6,826 bases of DNA, taken from contig CAYQJC010000029.1 in the NCBI GenBank assembly GCA_964417825.1, positions 1-6,826 on the forward strand, read 5' to 3'. Made by a program: the position numbers and the translations under genes. Source of the stretch: CAYQJC01 sp964417825. Lineage in GTDB: Bacteria; Patescibacteriota; Minisyncoccia; Minisyncoccales; CG1-02-41-26. This document shows positions 1-5,819 of this stretch, piece by piece (position 1 is the first letter of the stretch; each line of letters opens with the position of its first letter). Under the pieces are notes generated by a model, which was given only the letters and a program-made list of their open reading frames with translations, ran no database searches and was not told where the DNA came from.

Positions 1-53
1 GAAAAAGTGAAAATATAAATTGTGGCTAACAATAAAGGCAAAGAAAATTCCAT
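1..53 (-). CDS. Possible start of a further minus-strand gene (partial, membrane-like N-terminus)
   Basis: From an ATG at 51-53 the minus strand is open to the window edge for 17 codons, beginning MEFSLPLLLATIYIFTF, which looks like a membrane segment or signal anchor. An in-frame TAA lies two codons before the ATG. No Shine-Dalgarno site is seen, but most genes here lack one. Seventeen codons are too few to be sure; it may be chance. It would continue beyond the left edge. Confidence 0.25.
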   Translation of the reverse strand, partial: MEFSLPLLLATIYIFTF

Positions 54-71
54 AGATTAGGTTTGAGTTTG

Positions 72-144
72 CCCAGTAGAGGAATTTTGGCAGGGTTTTT
101 TAAAAAACCTAATTCGCAAAGCGAGCCAAAATTCTCCTACTGGG
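72..144. repeat. 73-bp palindromic (MITE-like) element overlapping the ATPase stop codon
   Basis: Two 20-nt inverted arms (72-91 and 125-144) pair except for one mismatch and one G-T wobble. Inside are two more hairpins: GGTTTTTTAAAAAACC (94-109), a perfect palindrome, and TCGC-AAA-GCGA (114-124). Together they would form a three-way junction. TTTG occurs directly on both sides (68-71 and 145-148), as a 4-bp target duplication would. The ATPase stop codon (137-139) is inside the right arm. It could also act as a bidirectional end-of-gene structure, but no T-run follows the outer stem. Confidence 0.75.
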
Positions 145-2749
145 TTTGGTGACGAGTAATAAAATAATATTTTGCCCCTTCAATCGCAGCCACATTTATC
201 AATCCAAGAGTGATGAAAATTAACCAATCAAAAGCTCTTAAAGAGGTTGTTCCTAATAAAGTTTGAAAAACTGGAATATACAATCCAGCTATCAGAGCTA
301 AAAATCCAACTCCACACCCCAAAAGTAAAAGTTTGTTGCTGAGAGGGTTAATATGCCAGATATTTTTTCTTAAGCTCCGGCAGGAAAAAATATAAAACAA
401 AGAGTTGCTTCCCAGACAAGCAAAAATCATTGTTCGGATATAAGTTATATTTTCCTTACCAAACTTCCCCCAAAACCAAAAAAACAGCCCTAAAAGAATT
501 AAGTCAGTAAATATTCCAATAATAAAAATTATTACTTTCATCTCTCTGGTGAGAAGAGGAACTTCATGACCGATCGGTTTAAGTTTCATTAAATCTTTTT
601 CTTTCGGTTCAAAAGATAGGGCAAGGGATGGTAAGCCATCTTCAATTAAATTGACCCATAAAATCTGAACGGCGGTTACGGGCAAGGGAAGTTTAGTTAA
701 AATAGCGCTTCCTATTAATATGACTTCGGTGAAACTATCAGAAAGCAGGTAGGTAATCACTTTTCTGATATTATCCAAAATTGCTCTCCCCTCCTCAACA
801 GCCGCCACAATTGTTGAGAAATTATCATCTAATAAAACTAAATCAGAAACTTCTTTTGCTACCTCGGTTCCTGATCCTAAAGCTACTCCGATATCAGCTT
901 TTTTGAGGGCCGGAGCATCATTAATTCCATCGCCAGTCATTGCCACCACTTGATTCTTCTCTTGCCAGGCCTCAATTATTCTCATTTTGTGTGAGGGTTC
1001 AACTCGGGCAAAAACGTTAATCTTTTGCAGCTTTTTTGCGAGTTCTCTATCTGAGAGTTTATCCAGTTCTTTCCCCTCAATTATATTCTCCTCTTTTACT
1101 TGAAGACCCAACTCTTTCCCTACCGCCTTAGCTGTTAAAAGATGATCACCAGTAACTAAAATTGGCCTCAAACCTGCTCTTTTACAAAGCTGAATCGCTC
1201 TTTTTGCTTCTTTTCTTAAGGGGTCTTTTAATCCAATGAAACCACTGAAACTTAAATCTCGAATATTCACTAATTTACCGCTAATTTTCTTGAATATCTT
1301 ATTTTCGCTGCCAAGGGCTATTTTTTTGTATCCAACCGCTATTACTCTTAAACCCTGAGCTGTTAAATTCTCTAACTCGTTGTTTAATTTTTCTCTGGTT
1401 TTTTTATCAATCTTGCTTAATTCTATAATCTTTTCAGGAGCCCCCGAAACAAATAGAATTTTTCCGTTTTTAGTTTGGTGTAAAGTGGCAATAAACTTGT
1501 TTTGAGTATCAAAAGGAATTTCATCAATTTTTGGAAGTTCTTTTTCTAATTCATATTTATTAAAACCTGCTTCTTTGCCTGCTAAAAGTAATGCTCTATC
1601 AGTTGGTCGGCCTCTAATTTTCCAATAAATTTCCGGATCCTGAGGATTTTCGATAAATGCTTCATTGCATAATGTTGCAATCTTCAAAGCTAAATTTTTA
1701 TTACGAGAAACAATCTTCTCAACTTTCATTTTTCCCTGGGTTAAAGTCAGAGTTTTGTCGGTAGCAATTACGGAAGTGGAACCTAATGTTTCAGCGGCCA
1801 CTAATTTCCGAACCAATCCTTTCCTTTTTAAGATTCTTTGCATTCCTAAAGCTAAAATCACGGTCATCGCCACCGGTAAGCCCTCGGGAATAGCTGCCAC
1901 TGCTACTGCTACTGCGGTAGTGAACATCTCAATAAAATCTCCTCCCTCCAATATCCCAAAAAAGAAAATAAGAAAACAAACTAAAGCAACGAGAATGGCA
2001 ATGAGTTTTGAAAAATGAGCTAACTTCTTTTGATAGGGAGTTTTTTCTTCTTTTGCTTCTCTAACCAATTTGGCAATTTTTCCGATTTCTGTTCTCTGGC
2101 CTGTCTCAGTAATAACTGCCTTTCCCTCCCCATCCTCAACTATTGTTCCCATATAAACCATATTGTCTCTATCAGCCAAAGGAGTTTTTTCTGGCAAAAC
2201 TCCAGGATTTTTCTCAGCTGCCAACCATTCTCCAGTTAAAGCAGCTTCGGAAATTCTTAAATTAAAACTTTTAATAATTCTTCCGTCAGCTGGAACTTTC
2301 TCTCCCGTTTTCAAAATTATAATGTCTCCCGGCACCAAATCCTCTTGAAAAACCTCTTTTAATTTCCCCTCTCTCTGGACAGTGGCTCTGATTCTTAAAA
2401 CTTTCTTTAAGGCTCTCAGAGCATTTGAAGCTTTTTGTTCTTGGAGATAGCCGACGATAGTATTTAAAAAAACAGCAGCAAAAATGACTATTGTGTCAGT
2501 CCACTCCCATAAAATTAAAGTGACCACTCCAGCAATAACTAGGATATAAATCAGGGGGCTTTTGAATTGAGAAAGAAATACTTTTGTTCTGGAAAGGGGC
2601 TTTTCTTCAGGAAGTTTGTTTAGGCCAAATTTTTTCTGTCTCCGCTTTACTTCCTTTTCAGTAAGGCCTTTTTCTAAGTCGGTTCTCAAAATCTCAGCCA
2701 CTTGCTCTTGAGATAAATTGTGCCAAAGATATCTTTTGGTTTCTGGCAT
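137..2749 (-). CDS. P2-type (P-type) cation-transporting ATPase, Ca2+-ATPase-like
   Basis: An 870-aa ion pump of normal family length. It has an N-terminal cation-ATPase domain (about 6-75) and about ten membrane segments (near 64-80, 83-101, 247-266, 274-300, 663-685, 690-712, 735-760, 770-790, 805-826 and 841-857). The actuator loop has TGE (172-174), TM4 has PEGLP (288-292), and the phosphorylated residue is Asp331. The nucleotide domain has FDTQNK (413-418) and SGAPE (435-439); the hinge has TGD (533-535) and MTGDGINDAP (604-613). Several motifs deviate: DKTLT instead of DKTGT (Leu334), TGEW instead of TGES (Trp175), and SGAPE instead of KGAPE. Transport-site positions modelled on SERCA are kept at Glu289, Glu675, Asn700 and Asp704. 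Asn768 becomes Ser and Thr799 becomes Glu703, so the ion is uncertain (Ca2+ is one candidate). ATG with AAGG 4 nt upstream. The stop codon lies in a palindromic element. Confidence 0.92.
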   Translation of the reverse strand: MPETKRYLWHNLSQEQVAEILRTDLEKGLTEKEVKRRQKKFGLNKLPEEKPLSRTKVFLSQFKSPLIYILVIAGVVTLILWEWTDTIVIFAAVFLNTIVGYLQEQKASNALRALKKVLRIRATVQREGKLKEVFQEDLVPGDIIILKTGEKVPADGRIIKSFNLRISEAALTGEWLAAEKNPGVLPEKTPLADRDNMVYMGTIVEDGEGKAVITETGQRTEIGKIAKLVREAKEEKTPYQKKLAHFSKLIAILVALVCFLIFFFGILEGGDFIEMFTTAVAVAVAAIPEGLPVAMTVILALGMQRILKRKGLVRKLVAAETLGSTSVIATDKTLTLTQGKMKVEKIVSRNKNLALKIATLCNEAFIENPQDPEIYWKIRGRPTDRALLLAGKEAGFNKYELEKELPKIDEIPFDTQNKFIATLHQTKNGKILFVSGAPEKIIELSKIDKKTREKLNNELENLTAQGLRVIAVGYKKIALGSENKIFKKISGKLVNIRDLSFSGFIGLKDPLRKEAKRAIQLCKRAGLRPILVTGDHLLTAKAVGKELGLQVKEENIIEGKELDKLSDRELAKKLQKINVFARVEPSHKMRIIEAWQEKNQVVAMTGDGINDAPALKKADIGVALGSGTEVAKEVSDLVLLDDNFSTIVAAVEEGRAILDNIRKVITYLLSDSFTEVILIGSAILTKLPLPVTAVQILWVNLIEDGLPSLALSFEPKEKDLMKLKPIGHEVPLLTREMKVIIFIIGIFTDLILLGLFFWFWGKFGKENITYIRTMIFACLGSNSLFYIFSCRSLRKNIWHINPLSNKLLLLGCGVGFLALIAGLYIPVFQTLLGTTSLRAFDWLIFITLGLINVAAIEGAKYYFITRHQTQ

Positions 2750-2757
2750 ATTACCTT

Positions 2758-2786
2758 ATTGTAATAAAAAACCCGGCCTCTTTAAA
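2758..2786 (-). promoter_or_regulatory. Possible sigma-70-like promoter of the ATPase gene
   Basis: TTTAAA (2781-2786, 4 of 6 matches to TTGACA) is separated by 17 nt from TACAAT (2758-2763, 5 of 6 matches to TATAAT). The -10 box ends 8 nt before the ATG, so the transcript would be leaderless or nearly so. It overlaps the terminator hairpin. In AT-rich DNA such matches are frequent, so support is weak. Confidence 0.3.
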
Positions 2787-2791
2787 GCCAG
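2765..2791 (-). terminator. Possible intrinsic terminator of the tRNA-Glu transcript
   Basis: On the minus strand CTGGC (2787-2791) pairs with GCCGG (2773-2777), including one T-G wobble, around a 9-nt loop, and a run of six T (2766-2771) follows. The stem is short, so strength is uncertain. Its place, after the tRNA and before the ATPase start, is sensible. Confidence 0.5.
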
Positions 2792-2799
2792 CTTCACTA

Positions 2800-2818
2800 C
2801 TTGGGGACAGTCCCTAAG
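2800..2818. repeat. 19-nt palindrome (CTT-GGGAC-T-GTCCC-AAG on the minus strand)
   Basis: Arms CTT/AAG and GGGAC/GTCCC surround a single central base, with one non-Watson-Crick position between them (A opposite C on minus, G opposite T on plus). Eight of nine positions pair. It lies between tRNA-Glu and the ATPase gene, is G+C-rich for this sequence, and has the look of a REP-type repeat unit or an operator. No transposase is in the window. Confidence 0.65.
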
Positions 2819-2830
2819 AAAGCGAGAGGA

Positions 2831-2855
2831 TGAAGCCAATTCCAACAAGGCTTCA
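2831..2855. repeat. Inverted repeat TGAAGCC/GGCTTCA
   Basis: A 7-bp perfect stem (2831-2837 with 2849-2855) encloses an 11-nt loop, about 47 nt downstream of the tRNA-Glu 3' end on the minus strand. No T-run follows. A related GAAGC motif recurs at 2791-2796, which allows alternative pairing. It may be a processing hairpin in the tRNA trailer or part of a dispersed repeat. Confidence 0.5.
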
Positions 2856-2901
2856 GAGTCAATTTTTCGAAAATGGCATAAATTTGTTCGATTTGTATTT
2901 G

Positions 2902-2974
2902 TGGCCCCATCGGGAGTCGAACCCGAGTTTCCACTGTGAGAGAGTGGTGTCCTAAGCCACTAGACGATAGGGCC
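2902..2974 (-). tRNA. tRNA-Glu (anticodon CUC)
   Basis: A complete 73-nt cloverleaf can be folded by eye. The acceptor stem GGCCCTA pairs with TGGGGCC (one G-U pair). The D arm has stem GTC/GAC and a TAGTGGCTTAG loop. The anticodon stem CCACT/AGTGG encloses loop CTCTCAC, with anticodon CTC at 34-36. The variable loop is AAAC, and the T arm is TCGGG/CCCGA with loop TTCGACT. Layout matches bacterial tRNA-Glu closely, including TC at positions 8-9 and the GTCTAG start of the D arm. The discriminator is A73 and is followed by CAA, so CCA is not encoded and must be added by tRNA nucleotidyltransferase. It decodes GAG. Confidence 0.97.
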
Positions 2975-3021
2975 TCGCGTCCATCACCCTTCACATAGCG
3001 CTCGAATTGCTCTCACAACTC

Positions 3022-3053
3022 GAGAAGCTTCGTTCAGGGCAAGTCCGCTTCTC
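3022..3053. repeat. Inverted repeat GAGAAGC/GCTTCTC
   Basis: GAGAAGC (3022-3028) is repeated inverted as GCTTCTC (3047-3053), with an 18-nt loop containing TTCAGGGCAAG. CTCGA at 3001 and CTCGAG at 3019 add a further weaker symmetry. The segment is richer in G+C than the flanking genes and looks like a dispersed intergenic repeat. That family assignment is inferred. Confidence 0.5.
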
Positions 3054-3079
3054 TCCAAAACTGCTTTGCAATTTTGGAG
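3053..3079. repeat. Hairpin-forming inverted repeat
   Basis: CTCCAAAA (3053-3060) is matched by TTTTGGAG (3072-3079). One C/A mismatch is followed by an inner TGC/GCA pair around a TTT loop, and one further T-A pair (3052/3080) closes the outside. No T-run follows on either strand, so it is a poor intrinsic terminator. It lies between the Mur-like gene and the tRNA. Its core (GCAAAGC, with AATT before it on the minus strand) resembles the small inner hairpin of the element at 72-144. Confidence 0.75.
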
Positions 3080-3142
3080 ACCTTACATTATTCTATTATT
3101 AAATTTACCACAAATTAGAAAACTGACAAGTTTAAAATTACT

Positions 3143-3739
3143 TTAATTATGAAGGGCTTTGGAAACTTCAACTAAGTTAAGGTTAAGAATCTGAGCAATG
3201 CTTAAAATAGCCAAAGCCGTGTAAACTCTCTTCCGATCAGCTTGATCAGATAGCCAAACCGGGAGAATGTTGCCGTTAAAATTCAGTTTAAAAGAAACTC
3301 CTTTTTCATCAAAATGACAATCAGTTGCTCTTAAGTTAGCGCCTTCCTCAAACCCAAAAGTCAACCCGTACCCTCCAGTTTTTTTGCTAAGTTCTCTCAG
3401 TTTTTTATCATCGAAATTGGCAACTAAATAACCAGAAGATGGGAAGTTTTCAGCAAATTCTTCTATTTCTGGTGAAAGGTGTTGAGAGAAAACAACTATC
3501 AAAATAGGCAGAGAAGAATGTTTAGCCCAAAAATTTATTTTCTTCCACGAAGTAGATTCTGAAAAACTAAAAATAATAAGCTCACTTTCCATCAGTTTTT
3601 TCAATTTTACATTCTCTCTCTCAACTAAAACTGTTTTAAAAAATTTCTTCAGAATTTGAAAAACTGAAAAAGCAATTGAGCTTTCAGCTATAATTATCTT
3701 CTGTTTTTTCTTAAGAAATATAAGTTTCGAAAAGCACAT
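3143..3739 (-). CDS. Degenerate Mur ligase-like protein (MurF/MurE central domain without P-loop)
   Basis: A 198-aa protein (200 from a TTG at 3745). Residues about 104-165 follow the end of the Mur ligase central domain: a 'GYLVANFDD' stretch like the usual 'G..VlNaDD', then 'LTFGFEEGANLRATD', which matches the 'itfG....ad.ra.d' strand pattern. Residues 173-198 (RVYTALAILSIAQILNLNLVEVSKAL) match the 'HNvyNalaAiavalalGi..e.i..aL' helix. The first hundred residues could be a collapsed ATP-binding region: 'KIIIAES' stands where a GxxGKT/S P-loop is expected. The N-terminal UDP-binding domain and the C-terminal domain are both missing, and the 'HN..N' segment reads RKRVYTAL. It follows ftsI, where mur ligases commonly sit. 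An in-frame TAA lies four codons above the TTG, so no longer product is possible here. It is either a decayed murF/murE or a retained non-catalytic pseudoenzyme. The open, unbroken frame slightly favours the latter. No Shine-Dalgarno site is visible. Confidence 0.6.
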   Translation of the reverse strand: MCFSKLIFLKKKQKIIIAESSIAFSVFQILKKFFKTVLVERENVKLKKLMESELIIFSFSESTSWKKINFWAKHSSLPILIVVFSQHLSPEIEEFAENFPSSGYLVANFDDKKLRELSKKTGGYGLTFGFEEGANLRATDCHFDEKGVSFKLNFNGNILPVWLSDQADRKRVYTALAILSIAQILNLNLVEVSKALHN

Positions 3740-3782
3740 AAGCAAGTCAAAACATTAAATTAGTTGGAGGTACGTTATTCTT

Positions 3783-5453
3783 TCATTCGTAACTCGGTGG
3801 AATCTGCCAGAGATCAATAATATACTTAGCTAATTCTCGGAATAAAGGAACTGTAGAGTGGCCGGCCATCTTTGTTCCTTTAGGATTGTCTAACTTTATA
3901 AAAATTAAAACTTTAGGATCAAAAGCTGGAAAATAACCCATAAAGCTTTGAATGGTTTTTTCTTGAGAATAACCACCAGTTGACAAAGGAACTTGAGCAG
4001 TTCCAGTTTTTCCTGCAATATAGTATCCCGGAATTTTCGTCCTTCTTCCTGTCCCGTTCTCAACTACGCTTATCAACATCGAATTCAGTTTGGCACAAGT
4101 TGTTGGAGAGATTACCTCTCTCTGAATCTGTGGTTTAATTTTAATATCAGTTCCGTCGGGCTGAATTATCTTTTCCACTAAATAAGGCCTCATCAACTTC
4201 CCACCATTGGCTATGGCCCCAAAAGCTCGCACCAGTTGAAGAGGAGTTATTTGGATTCCTTGACCAAAAGAAGCAACAGCAAAATCTCGGGGAACTCCCG
4301 CTTTAAGAGTTTCGTTTGAAGAGAATTCTTCTCCTTGCAAATCAACTCCAGTGGGTTCAAAAAAGCCAAATTTTTGAATGTAACTTAAAAATCTGTCAGG
4401 ACCGAGTTTCTGTTCAACAAAAACAGCTCCTGTGTTAATTGACTCCTCAAGTACGTCAGTCATAGTTTGGGTACCCCAAACCCTGTGTTGAAAGTTATAG
4501 ATTGGTGGACCTCCGAACTCAACATACCCTTTATCTTCATATTCAGTATCTGGAGCTATCACTCCCTCTTCCAATCCAGCGGCCATAGTAATTGGCTTGA
4601 AAACAGAACCTGGTTCAAAAAGTTTTTGGATTGAGTCATTAAGAAAAATTTCAAAATTTTTCACCGAAGAATATTGATTTGGATCAAAACTTGGAAAATC
4701 AGCTAAAGCCAGGATTTTACCAGTTGAAGGTTCCAAAATTATTATTTGACCAGAATCAATATCCCATTCCGATTTAGCCTTTTGAAGAATTTTTTCAGAA
4801 AAATACTGAAGATTGTAATCTAAGGTAAGGTAAATATCTGCTCCTTCTGTCAAAAGATTTTCTGAGGTGGAATCTAAAAACAAGGTTAAGTAACCAAATG
4901 GTGATCTTGCTTTCTCTTCTAACCTCTCTTTTCCTTTCAGAATTTCATTATAATAACCTTCAAGGCCATATTGCCCTTCTCCTTCTTCATTTAAAAAACC
5001 AATCACATCGGAAGCCAAAGTTTTTTGCGGGTAAGACCTGGCCAAAATCTCATCTGGATACACCCCAGCAAGATTAGCTTTTTTAATTTCTTTTAGACAA
5101 TCATCGGAAATTTCTTTCCTTAAAATTTCTCCTTTTTTAAGAACAGAAATTAACTCTTGTGGCTTCTCACCCAAGATATTTGCCAAAATCTTCGCCTCTT
5201 CTTCTAAGTTTTCTATTTTTTTAGGGAAAATATAAATTAGGTTTTTCTTTTTGTTCTGAGCTAAAGGTAAATTTCCTTTGGATAAAAAAATCTCTCCTCT
5301 TTTGCCTTCTATCTCCTCAAACGATACCTGCTGTCCTAAAGCTAAAGCTTCGTAATATTCACCCTCTTTTATCTGGAGAGAATAAAGCCTCCAGCCAATA
5401 ACCCCTCCGAAAAAAACAATCATCAAGAACAAAAAACTGATTCTTCTTCTCAT
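3783..5453 (-). CDS. ftsI: Class B penicillin-binding protein, FtsI/PBP2 type (peptidoglycan D,D-transpeptidase)
   Basis: This protein cross-links septal peptidoglycan from the outer face of the membrane. Numbered from the upstream TTG (560 aa), it has one N-terminal membrane anchor (about 9-30). A dimerisation/pedestal region follows, with the RGEIF form of the usual RGxIxDRxG motif (56-60). The transpeptidase domain begins near 210 and has all three active-site motifs: SVFK with nucleophile Ser287 and Lys290, SIN (342-344) and KTGTA (486-490). Length is normal and there is no PASTA domain at the C-terminus. The start is ambiguous. The ATG at 5453 is placed like other family starts but has no Shine-Dalgarno site near it. 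A TTG at 5465 has AAGGA 4 nt upstream and would add four residues. The gene follows ftsL by 7 to 19 nt. In the dcw context I call it FtsI rather than the elongation enzyme PBP2/MrdA. Confidence 0.93.
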   Translation of the reverse strand: MRRRISFLFLMIVFFGGVIGWRLYSLQIKEGEYYEALALGQQVSFEEIEGKRGEIFLSKGNLPLAQNKKKNLIYIFPKKIENLEEEAKILANILGEKPQELISVLKKGEILRKEISDDCLKEIKKANLAGVYPDEILARSYPQKTLASDVIGFLNEEGEGQYGLEGYYNEILKGKERLEEKARSPFGYLTLFLDSTSENLLTEGADIYLTLDYNLQYFSEKILQKAKSEWDIDSGQIIILEPSTGKILALADFPSFDPNQYSSVKNFEIFLNDSIQKLFEPGSVFKPITMAAGLEEGVIAPDTEYEDKGYVEFGGPPIYNFQHRVWGTQTMTDVLEESINTGAVFVEQKLGPDRFLSYIQKFGFFEPTGVDLQGEEFSSNETLKAGVPRDFAVASFGQGIQITPLQLVRAFGAIANGGKLMRPYLVEKIIQPDGTDIKIKPQIQREVISPTTCAKLNSMLISVVENGTGRRTKIPGYYIAGKTGTAQVPLSTGGYSQEKTIQSFMGYFPAFDPKVLIFIKLDNPKGTKMAGHSTVPLFRELAKYIIDLWQIPPSYE

Positions 5454-5465
5454 ATAGTTGCTCAA

Positions 5466-5477
5466 TTATTCCTTATT
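5466..5477 (-). promoter_or_regulatory. Possible ribosome binding site of ftsI
   Basis: On the minus strand AAGGA overlaps the ftsL stop codon (TAAGGA) and lies 4 nt before a TTG at 5465. It is too far from the ATG at 5453 (16 nt) to serve it. If real, it decides for the TTG start and couples ftsI to the end of ftsL. A purine run of five bases can occur by chance here. Confidence 0.35.
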
Positions 5478-5817
5478 CTTTTGCTAAATATTCGGGAGAG
5501 ATAGGAATATAACTAACTTCTGAGACCTTCACAAACCCTAAATTCTTGATTTCTCTCTCTACTTTTTCTAAGCCGAGAACTTGGCTAGCTTCTTGTTGTA
5601 AAAACACTTTAGTTTGCGAGAGTTCTCTTAATTGCTGAATATAAAGTTTCTCTGTCCAAATCGCTCTAACTAATTCTCCCATTTGGAAAAGATAAAAGCT
5701 CAAGAGAGGTAAAATTACAAAGAATATTATCAAAAAGAATAACCTTTTAAAGAAAAATCTTCCTAAACTAAGCTTGAGAGAAAATGATAAATTTGAAATT
5801 GCTGCTGGATAAGCCAT
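5473..5817 (-). CDS. ftsL: FtsL/DivIC-like single-pass divisome protein
   Basis: A 114-aa protein with the layout of FtsL: a short basic cytoplasmic N-terminus, one membrane segment at about residues 26-46 (rich in Phe, Leu and Ile), and a short extracytoplasmic region. The latter is mostly helical and heptad-like (about 52-92). It ends in a motif typical of the family, LEKVEREIKNLGFVKVSEVSYI-like (83-104), which resembles the 'xIExxAxxxLGMxxxxxxxYI' tail of FtsL. Such proteins join FtsB/DivIC and FtsQ/DivIB at the septum and activate the FtsW-FtsI synthase. Sequence similarity alone is weak in this family; position between rsmH and the penicillin-binding protein is the strongest support. The ATG lies 2 nt after the rsmH stop with no Shine-Dalgarno site, so translational coupling is likely. 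DivIC is the alternative name. Confidence 0.8.
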   Translation of the reverse strand: MAYPAAISNLSFSLKLSLGRFFFKRLFFLIIFFVILPLLSFYLFQMGELVRAIWTEKLYIQQLRELSQTKVFLQQEASQVLGLEKVEREIKNLGFVKVSEVSYIPISPEYLAKE

Positions 5818-5819
5818 AA

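Noticed and set aside
1665..2348. Three plus-strand open frames antisense to the ATPase gene
   Set aside because: They are shadows of a strongly conserved coding sequence on the other strand and have no recognisable domains.
2797..2994. A 65-codon minus-strand open frame covering the tRNA, and a 73-codon plus-strand frame at 2718-2939
   Set aside because: Both simply read through tRNA-Glu and its flanking repeats; peptides like 'PSGVEPEF' are the familiar false translation of a tRNA antisense strand.
3756..3760. GGAGG on the plus strand as a Shine-Dalgarno site for a plus-strand gene
   Set aside because: No plus-strand open frame of useful length follows it; the region is the short gap and end of the minus-strand ftsI.
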